Below are positions 1-11,988 of a DNA stretch of 64,000 nt, in pieces. The first letter of the stretch is position 1. The number at the start of each line of letters is the position of its first letter. This DNA is from Tachypleus tridentatus. Lineage: Eukaryota > Arthropoda > Merostomata > Xiphosura > Limulidae. Location of the stretch: positions 46,381,094-46,445,093 of the forward strand of contig NC_134830.1 of assembly GCF_004210375.1 (NCBI RefSeq), read 5' to 3'. A program made the translations under genes and the position numbers. The notes beneath the pieces are model-generated. The model was not told the DNA's origin. It saw only the letters and a list, made by a program, of their open reading frames with translations, and searched no databases.

Positions 1-406
1 AAGAGAAAGAAGTACGTGTAAAGACAGTTCACAATATTACTTACCCAGAGGCTCGAAAATTACTATTTCTAATTCCATCTTGGACTTATGCTGCTGTAAT
101 CCGCTTCACTACTACATAGGAGTCCAGACAGACCTTTCCGTACCTCCTAGAGAATCCTTAACAGCACATCTTAACCTAGTACCCTCCAAAATCAAAAAAG
201 TTAATGAATCAGTATCTATTTCTATCTCTGTCCCTATCATATCTTCCAGTTATTGTACAACTTCATCTTGTTCAAGCCCAGATGTTTTCATGGTGTTTTT
301 CTCTCTTGACACCCCAAAAATTAAACCATTTGTTCATGCCCTCAATCACTGGAATGTATGCCTACAAACACCGACCTGCCTACTCAATCCAGAGCAGGAT
401 CAGTAG
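1..406 (+). pseudogene. LINE ORF1 remnant
   Basis: An open stretch rich in Ser/Pro/Cys lies just upstream of the endonuclease reading frame and ends near 406, followed by a poly-A run at 430-449. Position, not similarity, suggests that it is the end of the nucleic-acid-binding first ORF. No zinc knuckle is visible. Confidence 0.4.
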
Positions 407-501
407 AGGGTGACTGACCCACATCCAGTAAAGAAAAAAAAAAAAAAAAGTGGCCACAAGTAGAAGGTATTTTTGCCATATTCTCCTCCAAAATAAATAA
501 A

Positions 502-1582
502 ATGGCCATGCTAATCCAATGGAACTGTTGAGGTTTTCAGTCAAATGTGAATGACATCAATGATTTGACTTTTATCATCCCAAATGTCTTTCTTTGCAGG
601 AAACATTTTTAAAATCTACTAATACAGTCACAATTTGATAGTACTCCTCATACCGAAATGATGTAGGACAAGGACATAGGGGACTAGCACTGCTGGTTGA
701 TTAGCATGTGCCCACCCAGTACTTGTCATTGAATATGCCCTTGGAAGCTGTAGTCATCCATATCTCCTTGGGTCATACCATCAATGTTTGCTCTCTGTAC
801 CTTACCCTGGAAAAAAAGTATAAGCTATAAGACTCTGATGCCTTCATTGAACAACTGCCAGCCCCCTTTTTAATTTTGGGGGATCTTAATGGGCATAATC
901 CCCTCTGGGGTGGTTCTAGTATTGATGTGAGGGGTTGCGCTATAGAGCATATGTTCTTGAATCACAATTTCTCTCTTCAATACACTTGTTTTCATGCTTC
1001 TAGTCAGTCATTTACTGCTATAGATCTTTCTGTCTGCTTCACTTCACTTTTCACTTGCTTTTCTTGGGAGGTTGACATCAATCCACATTTTCCTATCATA
1101 TTAAGAGAGATTGACTATGATCAGTGCCAACCGACGCGTGTGCCTAGGTGGAAGTTGAACCAGGCCAACTGGCCCTCTTTCAGTGCTCCCTCGGAACTTG
1201 ATCCTGCCATCTTATGTAAATCATTGATAGGCGATTGTGTAGCAACACTAACTAATTGTATTGTCCAAGCAGCTGCTCATTGTATCCCCAAAACCTCAAC
1301 ATCTTTCTCACGGCTTTCCCGCCCTTGGTGGAATTCTGCTTGTTATATAACACAAAAAGCTCAGATATGCTTGGGATAAATTTCGTAGATATACCACGCT
1401 TTCAAACTGCATTGGATTTCAGCAAGCCTGTGTACAGGCTTGGTGAGTTAGACATCAAAGCCAGAAGGAATCTTGGTTTAAATATACCTCCAGCATTTCT
1501 TAAACCACCAGTTCAAAAGTCATATGGGACAAGGTTTAGAAGATCAGTGGATGGTATACTACTGCCCTCCTCTCTATCTTAA
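502..1582 (+). pseudogene. LINE endonuclease domain (broken)
   Basis: Starts at ATG 502 with MAMLIQWNC then a stop, equivalent to the WNCRG start of this domain. About 876-1379 is open and carries GDLNGHNPLWGG, the conserved catalytic N-H block of APE-type endonucleases that nick target DNA. Frame changes and stops separate the parts, so no functional enzyme is possible. Confidence 0.75.
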
Positions 1583-1949
1583 TATCCAATGGCCATGAAG
1601 TTGCTAATGCTCAGAGCATTGCCAATACTCTTGGTGAATGTTTTTCTCATGTATCTAGCTCTTCAAACTCATCTCCTTCCTACTTAGCTATTAAAACACG
1701 AGTTGAACATCTACCTCTTTCCTTTTCAACTGATCATCCCTATGACTACACTCACCCTCTTACACTGGTGTAACTCAAACTTGCCATTCATTGGTCTGGC
1801 AATACATCCGTTGGACCTGATGATATATATTATGAGATGCTATACCATCTTTCTCCTGCCTCTTACTATTCTCCTGGCTGTCTTTAACTATGGCAGAAGA
1901 ATGTCTTTCCTGATGCCAAGCTATTATACTCCCTATTCTTAAACCTGGG

Positions 1950-2877
1950 AAGGATCCAAAGATTCCTTTGAATTACCATCCAATTACTTTAATGGGTTAT
2001 CTCAGTAAGATCTTAGAGAGGATGATTAATGCTCATGTTTGGTTCCTTGAGTCAAACAACCTTCTCTCATCTGCTCAATGTGGGTTCTGAAGACAATGCT
2101 CCATGATATACCACTTAAGTTGCCTTGAAACATCAGTCAGAGAAGCCTTTTTGAAGTGACATCTTTTATCTTTTTTTTATTTATTTAGAGAAAGCTTATT
2201 ATACAACACGGAGATATGACATCTTGTGGAACCTTCACTCGTATGGATTGTGTGGCAGTTTGCCACTTTTTATTAAGTATTTTTTAATGAACTGCCGATT
2301 CCAGGTCCATGTGAACTCGATACTTTCCTGTTTTTTCCTACAGGAACTTGGAGTCCCTCAGGGTTGTGTTCTAAGTGCCACACTTTTTATTATAAAGATT
2401 AATGCCATCAGTGAAGAGCTACCCCCTACAGTGGCAAATGGTCTTTTCATTGACTTTCACATCTCATTTCAGTCATCAAACATGAGGTTTATTGAGCAGC
2501 AGCTACAAACTGCAATCAATTATATACTTAAGTGGACCACAGCAAATGGTCTTCAACTTTCTCTCCCTAAAACTGTTTGTGTACATTTCTGCCACCAACA
2601 GGGTATTCATCCAGAACTTTATATTGATGATGTCATACTTCCTGTCATTCCTGAGGCAAAGTTTTTAGGTTTTATATTTGACTGTAAATTAAACTTTATT
2701 TCCCATATCAAGCAACTTCGTGTCAAATGTATGAGAGCACTGACCATCCTCCGTGTCCTCTTTTTCACTTTTGGGGAGCAGATCGATACTCCATGCTTAA
2801 AATTTATCATGCCCTTATCCGATCCAAACTTGACTATGGGTGTATGGTTTATGGTTCTACCAGAACCTCAGCACTGA
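1950..2877 (+). pseudogene. LINE reverse transcriptase domain (broken)
   Basis: Motifs in order: SKILERMINAHVWFLESNNL, then SAQCGF, then GVPQGCVLSATLFIIKINAI (RT motif B region). The catalytic Y/F-x-D-D box is reduced to LFIDFH, missing one Asp. Then come the KTVCVHFC and EAKFLGFIFDCKLNFISHI thumb motifs. The lost aspartate plus frame breaks show the copy is dead. Confidence 0.82.
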
Positions 2878-3650
2878 AAATGCTGGATCCTATACATCAT
2901 CAGGGGTTTTGGCTTTGCACTGGGGCCTTTTGTACTTCTTCAGTCCATAGTTTGTATGTGGAGTCCCATGAATACCCTCTATATATACTCTGTTTACAAC
3001 TGTCTCTTATGTATGCTTCCCAACTTCACTCTTTACCACAGCATCCTACTTGGGGTTGTATTTTTCATCCTCAGTGGGCCACACTTTTTTATAATAGAAA
3101 ATCTGCCATTGTTCCTTTTAGTCTTCTTATCCAGGTACAATCAGAAAAATTGGATCTATCTTTGAATAGCCTAGCAGTATCCACAGATCAAACTCTTCCA
3201 CCATGGCTAATTACTATCCCCAACTGTGACCTATCTTTGAGTCAACTGAGGAAGGCAGATACTCCTGATTGGAAATATCACTCTTTATTTGTTGAACATC
3301 TTTCAAACAATCCATCCATTCCCATATGTACAGATGGTTCAAAATCAGGTGATTCTGTAGACTGCCATGGTTTGTTACAGTTTGGTTACAGCACACAGAA
3401 TCCCCTCTACAGTTCTTGTATTCACTGCTGAATTGTATGCCATTTCTCTTGCTCTGAATCATATTGAAACTATGCAATATACGAATTGTATGATCTGTAC
3501 TGATTCACTCAGCTGTCTTTTGGCCCTGACATCATTCCATGTTAGTTACCATCCTATTCTTATCAATATCCAAAACAAAATAGTTTTTTTGGATACCAGG
3601 TCATGTTGGTATTTGTAGGAATGAGCTAGCTGACAGAGCAGCAAAGTCCA
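2790..3650 (+). pseudogene. LINE thumb/connection and RNase H-like remnant
   Basis: Contains YHALIRSKLDYGCMVYGS and ALKMLDPIHHQG, typical of the region after RT in this clade. Then follow PICTDGSKSG (first RNase H Asp), FTAELYAISLAL (Glu motif) and CTDSLSCLLAL (second Asp). The RNase H motifs are spread over two frames. The domain normally degrades the RNA strand of the RNA:DNA hybrid. Confidence 0.75.
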
Positions 3651-3789
3651 TCTGCTCTGGCCTATCACCACCGTACTTATTCTATACATGGACTATGGTC
3701 CAGTTATCAAAACACAACTGTACACCAGTTGGTAGTCAAGCTGGATTGAGGAATGAAATAATAAGCTTTTTCAAATCAAGTCTTCTATA

Positions 3790-4099
3790 GTTCTTTGGCC
3801 ATCTTGTTTCTGTAAAGGTCAAAGGGAGGAAGTTGTTTTGGCTAGGCTACGCATTGGTCACAGTTTAACTCGCCACTTCCTTTTGTCTGGTACTGATGCA
3901 CCAATGTATGGTCTGTGTGGCACTTAGGTCACAATCATACATATTTTCATGTCGTTACAACCAAGAACGACAATGCCATTTTAAACATATTTTTAAGGTA
4001 GGTTTGCCCTTGACATTAGCCAATGTCACAGCTGATACTGCCCACCTTACTCATGTTTTTACATTTTTAAGAGCCATTGGTCTTTTTCACTTAATTTAA
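3790..4099 (+). pseudogene. LINE C-terminal Cys/His knuckle remnant
   Basis: Open segment with spaced Cys and His residues (C-x2-C in the second copy, C in FSCRYN) and HFKHIF, the C-terminal knuckle that follows RNase H in such LINEs. The same segment recurs in the truncated copy at 4619-4849 in better condition. Confidence 0.55.
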
Positions 4100-4365
4100 G
4101 GTTTTTATTGGACTATATACTGTTTTAGCATGATTTCTTTTACACATTTTAATTTTTATTTTAACCTGAACCCAGGACTGGAAAGGCTAACTTCAGGTGA
4201 CTGACAGCAAGTTTAAACTTAATGCTTTAGTCTTCCTGGTGGGTCTTAATTTTACACATTTTGCATATTTTTACCTTAATTTCCATATACCATTATGGTA
4301 TACTACATCTTGTTTGGCACAGATAGTCTAGTAGCTTTGTGCCAATAAACATGAAATACCTACCT

Positions 4366-5275
4366 ACCTGGCACTATCACTGGTGTGCTTGTTCCATATA
4401 TGGACTATGGTCCTGTATTCAAGGCTAGGCTTTGTGCCAGTTGGCAGTTGACTTGAAGTGAGCAACATGAAAACAAGCTTTTCCAACTAAAACCCTCTAT
4501 TGGACTTTGATCATCTTGCTTCTGTAAGGATTGGAAAGAGGAAGTTGTTTTAACTAGACTATGCATTGGTCACAGTTTTTTAACTCATCGTTTTCTTTTA
4601 TCTGGGACTGATGTACTAATGTGTTGTCTGTGTAACACTCAGGTCACAATAAGCCACATTTTACTTTCTTTCTGTCGTTATGACTCTCAAAAACTGCACC
4701 ATTTTAAACACGTTCTGTCCCAAGGTTTATCAGTAATGTTAGATGGTATTATTGGTGATAGTGACACTGTTCACCTTAGAAATGTTTTTAGTTTTTTAAA
4801 GGCCATTTATCTTTTTAATGCTATTTACGTTTTTCAATTTATACATTAGACATTTTTTTTAATGTGATTTCCTTTTAAGAATCACAGTCTATCTAGTTCA
4901 ATTTGAAATTAGAAAATGGCCATAATGTCAAATAACTTGAAACCAGGACTGGAAAGGCCAACTTCAGGTGACTAATGGTGGTTATTGAACTTACGTGTTA
5001 GTGTCTTCCTGACAAGTTATAACAATTAAAATTATGCTACAGAAGTTCTTTACAACTTTTATTATTGTAGTTTTTCTCTTACTCCTGTAAACTAGATATA
5101 AAAATTGGTTTTAATGTTTGTTTTTAATTCAAAAATTAAACTTTGTTTTGTTTTACCTTAATTTCCTTTTATGAATTTTAATGATTTTACTTTAATTTTA
5201 ACTTTTACCAGATGTTTGGTGCAGATAGCCTTGTTGCTTTGTGTCATAAAACACCAAACCAACCAATCAACCAAT
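4366..5275 (+). mobile_element. 5'-truncated second copy of the same LINE
   Basis: Begins inside the RNase H/C-terminal part. GGACTATGGTCC at about 4401 repeats the sequence at about 3690. It contains the knuckle ORF (MCCLCNTQVTISHILLSFC) and has the same ending (CTTCAGGTGACT, then a cassette like GCAGATAGCCTTGTTGC, then ACCAACCAATCAACC). The tandem placement suggests insertion of a truncated copy at the tail of the first. It is 5'-truncated, as is common for target-primed reverse transcription. Confidence 0.75.
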
Positions 5276-6050
5276 TCTACTTATCTTTTACTTGGTTTAT
5301 ATTACCAGATGTAATTTTGGTTTCCATTTTTTGTAATAATCATATATAAGAAGGTCGACAAACACTTTGAGAAAACTAGTTTTGCAAAATGTTTATTTTT
5401 AGCTAATTTTGGAAGAGTAGGAACGTTAGCCAATTATATTTTTCATATTTTCTATTAAAAAGCAGTTTATTTAGTATGTTAATTTGCTTACTTGTATATG
5501 GAATAAACTTTTGTTGTAATGTTGCTTTTTGTAGGTATGTCATGTTTAATGTCTATGTAAATTTCTGAATACACAATGTAAATATGGCTATATTCATTGG
5601 TTGTAAAAGGTAAGTATATTTTATTTATAGAAGGGTAGGCCATCATTCCTAATTACTTGTGTAGTTTATTTAAAAATTATTTCAAAGTTAATAGATTAAA
5701 AGAAAGGCTTGGATAACCTTCTTTACCTGTAGACAGACAGGATGCATAAAATGGCTAAATCTATTACAATGCTTCTCCAGATGAGTAAATTCTGTTCAGG
5801 CTCCTAGCATTGAATATGTTTTCCATCAATTGCAAGTTAAATTTGAAGTCTTGAGATGTGTTAAAGAGTGTATTAATGATTTTCCTACCAGAGATTCCTT
5901 TAGGTAAGAAAAAATATTTTGGTAATCAAGAAATTCTTGAAACATATCAGGCTACATATATGTTTAAAATAATTCCACATACTATATTTTGTTTGCTTTT
6001 AAAGTGTATTAAGGTTTAAGTGATGTTTGTATATATTTATATCTTCTCAG
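5276..6050. other. COX7A intron, no feature seen
   Basis: AT-rich unique-looking sequence between the LINE tail and the presequence exon. I found no convincing exon, RNA gene or repeat. Confidence 0.5.
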
Positions 6051-6152
6051 GCTCTTGCTCGAATTGCCCAACAGAGTCGGAAACTTACTACAACTTCTAG
6101 TTGTCGTGCATCAAGACAAGCCAGAATCAAAGAATTGCAGAAAAAATTTCAG
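6051..6152 (+). CDS. COX7A: Cytochrome c oxidase subunit 7A, presequence exon
   Basis: 102-nt exon between TCTTCTCAG and CAG|gtagaa, phase 0 at both ends. It encodes 34 residues beginning ALARIAQQSRKLTTTSSC and ending RIKELQKKFQ. The first part is Arg/Ser/Thr-rich without acidic residues, as in mitochondrial targeting presequences, and the KLQKKFQ end aligns with KQKLFQ just before the mature COX7A domain. The exon holding the start Met is not identified. It should lie upstream, either left of the window or hidden in the LINE-filled intron. The product is a small nuclear-encoded subunit of complex IV in the inner mitochondrial membrane. Confidence 0.82.
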
Positions 6153-9111
6153 GTAGAATGATATAAACAAAAGACAAGCATTTTATCTTGCATTACAATA
6201 CTCCATTTAGAGTAACTTACAAGAATAATTATACCTCTTTTTACTTGTATGTGATTTGTTTTAATTGGAGCACTCCAAATTCTCTGTCTGTACTTTCATA
6301 CTTGTAATGTTTGTTAAAAGCTTGTCAAGTTTTGTGAAGATATGCTCAGTGTGTATAGCTGCAGAATTACATTGTGATGACAAGGTTGATTAAGTTCACT
6401 GAATGTGTACATATATTTAAAGATATTCACAAAATATTCCTCATTGAAAAGATTTGAAGATCCTTTCAAAAATAGTACACATCTTCAAAAATATATTTTT
6501 AACTTACAGAAAAAACATTCACTTTCATCTTTTTATGTTTATTGGACAGGGATTTCTGGTATTTTTTTAGTTTTTCTTCTAAACTTTGCATCTTTTCATT
6601 AACTATTTTAGCAGCTCTGGAAGCCTGGTCTTACAAAAGCTGTTTTTAAATGTCAAGATTTTATGGTAGATTTTATCAATAAAAAGATGCCAATTTGCAC
6701 ATATTGCCTGAATTGTCTCCAAGAACATTCAATTTACCAAAATGTCTTACTGTAACGTAGGAGGTTATGAATATTTTTTCTAATTAACTTTCTAAATTTG
6801 GTGGGATTCTCCGAACCAAGTGATGTATGCATCCAAAGGATTGTAAGAGTTTGTTTGGTCTTTAAGTATCCACCAGTTATATCAGCAACAAGCTGATATT
6901 TTTGGTTCTAGAATATATGGCTCTGGCAGTTAATGGTTGATTCAGTATTAGCTTAGATTGTATCTATGTGCATATCTTTAGTTCATCTTTGTTTTGTCCT
7001 CTTCTCTTCTCTAGTTTTCTTTACATATATAAAAAACAAGTGTTGCTTTTCTTATGCATCAAGACTTTATTTTGTGAAATTGTATGTATTTTTGATACTT
7101 CATTAGAATTTCAGAGTTCACTCATAGGTTAAAAAAACCCCAAAACATTGATATGTACAAGTTTTGTTTAAGCTTTATGAAACTCTTTAAAACTGTAAAA
7201 TGTCAACTTTACTTTCATTGCTTTAATGTTTTATGAACTAATACCAATCGTAGAATAGTTAAACGAAACAAATCGTGTGTCACTGAGATACAGGTTGGCT
7301 GACGTGACCTTTTGTTGTTGTTGAGTCTGGGCCACAAAGCACAGTTAATGTTCCAGTAAAATAATATATAGCAAAACAATAAAGACCTATTTGTTTCAGA
7401 TGCAAAGTGCTCCTTTATTGAAAGTCATTCTTTTTAACCCAGTTTTTATGAAAATTGCTTGTTTAAAAATTCTGATTCCACTTTCTTTAATTACCTTGAA
7501 CACTTTGTGAGTCCTGTGGAATAGTATATTGCTGACTGGCAGTGTTTCTTTACCTTTGTTAATATTGTACAGAGAATCATTATCCCATGAATTATGATTT
7601 AGTTTTTATTTCTTCTCGGTACATTCAGTTTCGTGTTATTTGTGACAGATTTCATCATGTAGTTTTGTGTTATTATGGTAGTATTCTCTCCACTTCTTCA
7701 TTCTACAGAGTTTTCTTTATCTTAAGGTTCTTCATTTTCTGCACATAATTTTTACTTTATGGTTGCCTGATGTCACCTTTAATGATTTCAAGTTGATGAA
7801 TACACGAGTTGTTTTTTTTCACCTTGTAATTTATTTCCAATACTTCTGTCATATATAAAATGATGGTGGGATTGCGATTACTTAATGTATGTCCTATGTC
7901 CGGTACATTTGTCATTACATGACAGTAGTATAATCGGTTGTACAGATGTATAATCATTGGCTGAAATGTAGAAAACATTAATAGATAATTCTGTATTTTA
8001 TCCTCTTGTTAGTTTAGTGGATGTGTGATAAAGAAAAAAAACTTGTTCAAAAATATTTTGTTGAAACAACACAAATTTGAAAATGTTCACAAAATTTGAG
8101 TGTACTTCTAATTGTACTTTTCGATGGCTATGATTGCATGGATTGTTTGATAAATATTTTAAGAGTATTTTATCAATCATAACTTGTTTCATCTGCTCCA
8201 TCTCTAAAAAGTGCTTTGTTTAGTACTGCTTGTTTGCACTGTTTTATAAACTTCTAGAACATTTCAGATATACACAACATTTAAGAAGTATCTAGAATTT
8301 TCTACAGAAAATAATAAGAAACTTTATTGATTATTCCATACTGTTCTATAATAAGAATGGTAAGATTCTGAAATAACCTTGAACACACAGTAAACATGGA
8401 GTATGAGCAAATAATTTGTAACATCACATAAGAACATATTCTTACCAGATATACTGTCAGTTGGATTTACTCTTAAGACATAATTTCTTGTATGAAAGAA
8501 TATATATATGTGAAATTATCCTTGTCTGTTAATAGGCCTGAAGTTACTCCAGTAAAATGGATTGCTGGAGACCCATATTTGTTATTCAGAAGATAAAAGG
8601 ATAATTTTGAAATTATTTTACAGGCCTTTTCAAGTTACAGTGTTATTGGTCAATGTTTTTTTTTAAGTATTTCTTATCAGTCAAAAAGAGATATTGGTAT
8701 ATCTTTAATATTCAGTCCAAGTAATGTGCAATCAATATATTTCATGTGAAAATGGGTGAGAAAGTTCTATTAATAGGAAGAAGTATATAGTGTTAACACT
8801 AGTTTATTCAATATCAACTGAGTATTTTACATATGTATTTTCACAAAAGATTATTTCAAGCAGCTTTAACAAAATGTTGTTTTTGTATGAACTTAACATT
8901 AATTCATGGAAGGACTTTATATTTTGTAGTGAGTTTGAAATTATGGTTTGGATTTTCCTCATTTCAATCTATTTGGTTGTACCTGCACCACTAAGTTTCC
9001 CTGGTATTGCTTATACAGACTGAAAGAATTAATTTAATTAAAACCTATTAACATATTTTGGTGGTTTAATTTCATCAGCTTATCCTAACTAAGTTAACAA
9101 TCTGTATTTCA
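6153..9111. other. COX7A last intron, 5' part
   Basis: About 3 kb of AT-rich intron with only short ORFs lacking codon bias. No recognisable repeat apart from homopolymer and AT-rich patches. Confidence 0.5.
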
Positions 9112-9154
9112 GGATGGCTGGTATGGGTATTAACACTTTTATTAATAAAACCGA

Positions 9155-9192
9155 GAATAACGTTTTGACCTTCTTAGATCATCTTCAGGTTA
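9155..9192 (-). ncRNA. Hammerhead-like motif, copy A (mutated)
   Basis: Minus strand: CUGAAGA (the CUGANGA core box, plus 9182-9188), then a short stem, then GGUC followed by AAAACG where the core expects GAAAC. One core base is therefore mutated in this copy. Other copies supply the intact box. Confidence 0.4.
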
Positions 9193-9296
9193 ACAAAGAG
9201 AGAGTTTGCAACTGACTGCTAGTCATGTCTTAGGGACAAGAATATAAATGGATACAGGATTGTAGGGGGTGTTGCAGTTAGATGTTAAGTTATTAA

Positions 9297-9660
9297 TTAA
9301 TATAGGTATAAAGGTGTTCCTTTATAGTGCATTAATTTTGGTTTGAGTTGTTGTATAAGTAAGGCTTCTTTGATTTTGCATTTGAGTGTTTCCTGTGGTA
9401 ATGTTGTGTTTATTTGATTTGAAGTGTTCAAAAACGTGTGGTGTTTTTTGTTTTTTTCCTGCATTCTTTGAGTATAGTTTCCATTTTTTGCGTGTTTCTC
9501 CAATATAGAAGTCATGGCAGATGTTGCATTGTATTTTATAAATAATGTTGGTGTTGTGTTTGTCAGTTTAGTTTTTACATAGTATGGACTTCAGTTTTGT
9601 ACCTGGTTTTTGAATAAACTTGGTGTTAACAATCACATTAGTGAACTAAGTTTCTTATCT
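9297..9660 (-). pseudogene. GIY-YIG endonuclease domain of Penelope-like element
   Basis: The translation contains NIIYKIQCNICHDFYIGETR, i.e. the I-Y-K-I...F-Y-I-G-E-T-R core of a GIY-YIG nuclease (catalytic Tyr and Arg present). It ends with IKEALLIQQLKPKLMHYKGT, matching the usual conserved C-terminal helix with the Glu and the K-P-x-L/N end. Upstream the frame is interrupted by a stop (KN*TDKHNT). In Penelope elements this domain cuts target DNA for insertion. The reverse transcriptase part is absent. Confidence 0.75.
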
Positions 9661-10022
9661 TGCATGGCTGAAGCTTGATAGATTTTGTGAACTACTGTAT
9701 TCTTTGACCATCAGATATGATTGTTTGTAATTGGTTCCCAATCCCTGAGGGAAAGTTATTGATTTCTAAACTGTATACTTACACTATAATACAATTGTTC
9801 CTCTTGACCCATTGGCACAGTCAGTACCACTCTGAAAATGGATCATTGTCTGAAGTTTGTAGAATGCCTTAACTTTGAAATAATAATAATTATTAATCAA
9901 TTATCACATGCCTAAAGTTGTAACCTGCACTTTAAGTTATAAAAAGTAGATTTAAAGCATAAACACATTAGTTTGGAACATGTATGTTCTGCAGTAGTTA
10001 ATTCTAACTTTTTCTTTTTTAG
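9661..10022. other. COX7A last intron, 3' part
   Basis: No repeat or exon recognised before the acceptor of the terminal COX7A exon. Confidence 0.5.
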
Positions 10023-10166
10023 GTTGATGATGGTCAACTTGTACATGTTAAGGGAGGAACATTTGATAGATTGATGTATCATGGAACTCTTGGACTATGT
10101 GTTTTTGCTTTGTGCTCTTGTATTTATACAATAGTAGATCTTTCTTTCCCTCCAAAACAGCAATAA
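10023..10166 (+). CDS. COX7A: Cytochrome c oxidase subunit 7A, terminal exon
   Basis: After a pyrimidine-rich acceptor (TTTTTCTTTTTTAG) 47 codons run to TAA at 10164-10166. The peptide has VDDGQLVHVKGGTFDRLMYH, a single hydrophobic membrane helix (TLGLCVFALCSCIYTIV) and a short DLSFPPKQQ tail. This matches COX7A, in which a conserved (V/L)(H/Y)LKGG...D.LLY segment precedes one transmembrane helix and a FPKK-type end. Spliced to the preceding exon it gives about 81 residues, the usual size for the family. The muscle/liver isoform distinction of vertebrates cannot be applied. Confidence 0.92.
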   Translation, partial: VDDGQLVHVKGGTFDRLMYHGTLGLCVFALCSCIYTIVDLSFPPKQQ

Positions 10167-10275
10167 TTATGTAACTTTGTTTCATATCAAGAAAGAAATT
10201 ATAAATTGGTAGATATGGTTTGGTCAATGTAAATTACCACCAGATCAAATACAAAAATATTAGACACCAGAATGT

Positions 10276-10417
10276 AATAAAATTAGAAATGATTGATGTT
10301 AAAAATGATTAAGTTATCACTAACCAGAAATAATGGAGAATAAAGTATAATAAAATAGAAACTGTTTCCAAACAGTTTATTTGCCTGATTTTCCAAACTT
10401 CACTGAAGAAAAATAAA
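10276..10417 (+). terminator. COX7A polyadenylation signals
   Basis: AATAAA hexamers at 10276-10281, 10339-10344 and 10412-10417, the first about 110 bases after the COX7A stop. Any of them could set the 3' end. The gene converges with SRF, whose probable 3' end is about 1.4 kb further on. Confidence 0.45.
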
Positions 10418-11097
10418 ATCTAATTAACAGCACTATATTAAATTTTGTGTATATAAATATTCAGACTATTTTGGTAGAAAGTTTCTGAAGTTTGCATTAT
10501 GCAGAAGGTCACTTGTAAATGGGAATGTGCCAGTAGGTTAAAATTTACTTGTTAGGTGTACAGACATCTAGTGAGACATTATCAAAAATACAGCCAAAAA
10601 ACGTTTCTGAATACACAAATTAATTGAATCATACAATAGATAAATGGGATATTTTCTGTAATGAAAATATGTAAATCTAACAATAGATTTCCCATACATG
10701 GACTGCCCACTTTAACTAATCTGTTATTTACAAAACATATGCAAGTAACATTTAGATCTTAAGCCAGAATGTAAACATAAGCCTCAAGATAGTTTGGTAA
10801 TATTATTATTACCTTTTACAACAGTTGTAAATATGGCAAAGAAAGCAATTAGAAAAAAAGTTATATAGCTATTGTTAACTGGATATACTTAAGAGTTTCA
10901 ATGAATGGGAGGTAAAACCAGTAGTATTCAAAACACTAAAGGTGTTCAATATTATCCTAAACAATTAAGTATTTATGATATTCAATAAAAGAAACCTAGT
11001 TAGTGAAATTAGTGATTTTATGAGTTCTGTCTGAGAAATCTTTAGCTGTGAGACAACATACATTAAGGACTTCAACTATTGACACAAGATGCTAAGG
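10418..11097. other. Intergenic between COX7A and SRF 3' ends
   Basis: AT-rich sequence with no supported feature; the 3' UTRs of the two convergent genes probably end here. Confidence 0.45.
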
Positions 11098-11160
11098 TTT
11101 GTTTGGTTTGGTTTTTGGAATTTTGCACAAAGCTGCTCGAGGGCTATCTGTGCTAGATGC
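11098..11160 (-). repeat. SINE-A tail fragment
   Basis: TTTGGTTTGGTTTTTGGAAT followed by GCACAAAGCTGCTCGAGGGC matches the 3' tail of the SINE-A copies elsewhere in the window. Only about 60 bases remain. Confidence 0.65.
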
Positions 11161-11789
11161 TAAGGACTGAAGCCATTAAAGAATACACAGTAAGGACCTC
11201 AAACATAAACACAATTTACATTTATTTCAGCCATTACTAAATCTGTCAATCAGTTTAGTTTTTGTAATTTTTTCCATATTTTTAAAATTGATTGTTGATT
11301 TAGAACTCACATTTTAGTTTTTCAATCAGTATAAGAACAGACTACTGTTTAAAAAACAAAATAGCAAACTTTTGTGACATTAAAATATGTAAAGTTGAAA
11401 AATAAATTTTAAATTAAACAACTTTCAAAATATTAGAATCAGAAACAGGAAACCAGATGTATTAATCCACTTCTCACATTTAGGTGATAAGGAATTTACC
11501 AATTCTTGTATAATACCTCATATACCTGTCAAACTTCCAAAAACATTATAAATACCATTATGAAACTTGGCAAGCTTACCATATGATCCATTCTTTTGCT
11601 TGTACTGTAAGCTGAGGTCTAATATTTATAGTTAATGGCAATATTTCATAGTGAAAAATACAGTACAAATATTCTAAGTCTTAAAATGTTCAATATATGT
11701 TGTGTGTGATTAAAAATAAAAGTATTATCCAACTTTCATGAGACTAAGCAACTGACACAGACAGAAATCAAAACATTTTTAATGAGATT

Positions 11790-11795
11790 TTTATT
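11790..11795 (-). terminator. Candidate SRF polyadenylation signal
   Basis: TTTATT on the plus strand is AATAAA on the minus strand, about 800 bases beyond the proposed SRF stop. Another lies at 11221-11226. Which one is used cannot be told from sequence. Confidence 0.3.
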
Positions 11796-11835
11796 TCAGA
11801 ATAAATAGCATTTTACACATTAAAAAAAAAGTACT

Positions 11836-11949
11836 TACATCCTCATATACATATGAATTATTGTTATTTGTATGAGGTATTGAATTACTGGGTAACACAA
11901 GAACACTGGGCTGGGGATTCATTAAACTTAAAAATAACTGTTCAGAATG
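11836..11949 (-). other. Possible additional exon near the SRF 3' end
   Basis: On the minus strand an acceptor-like TTCTGAACAG is followed by an open stretch (LFLSLMNPQPSVLVLPSNSI, then an Asn-rich run) up to a consensus donor GAGGAT|gtaagt. Both ends look splice-competent and phase 0 would follow SRF exon 7. It may be an alternative SRF 3' exon or fortuitous. Confidence 0.25.
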
Positions 11950-11988
11950 TAATTTCAATAAAGATACATGAAACAAGGTGGAATAACT

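Larger units (their letters stand above)
1..4365 (+). mobile_element. Degraded Jockey/I-type LINE, nearly full length
   Basis: Non-LTR retrotransposon in plus orientation, read through many stops and frameshifts. In order: the tail of a first ORF (to about 406), an apurinic endonuclease domain (about 502-1580), reverse transcriptase (about 1950-2880), an RNase H-like region (about 3300-3640) and a Cys/His knuckle (about 3890-4099). The 3' end is near 4365, after CCAATAAACATGAAATACC and short CTAC repeats. An RNase H domain together with short 3' repeats suits the I/Jockey group. The left edge is cut by the window. It probably sits in COX7A intron 1. Confidence 0.85.
9112..9660 (-). mobile_element. 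Penelope-like element fragment A
   Basis: Minus-oriented 3' part of a Penelope-like retroelement in the last COX7A intron. From 9660 down: a decayed KPGTKLKS-type segment, then the GIY-YIG endonuclease domain, a terminal KGTPLYLY motif and stop, then about 185 bases of 3' sequence containing a hammerhead-like motif and ending ATACCAGCCATCC at about 9112. The same 3' sequence recurs at 47.6, 48.5, 59.5 and 60.0 kb. Confidence 0.75.
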
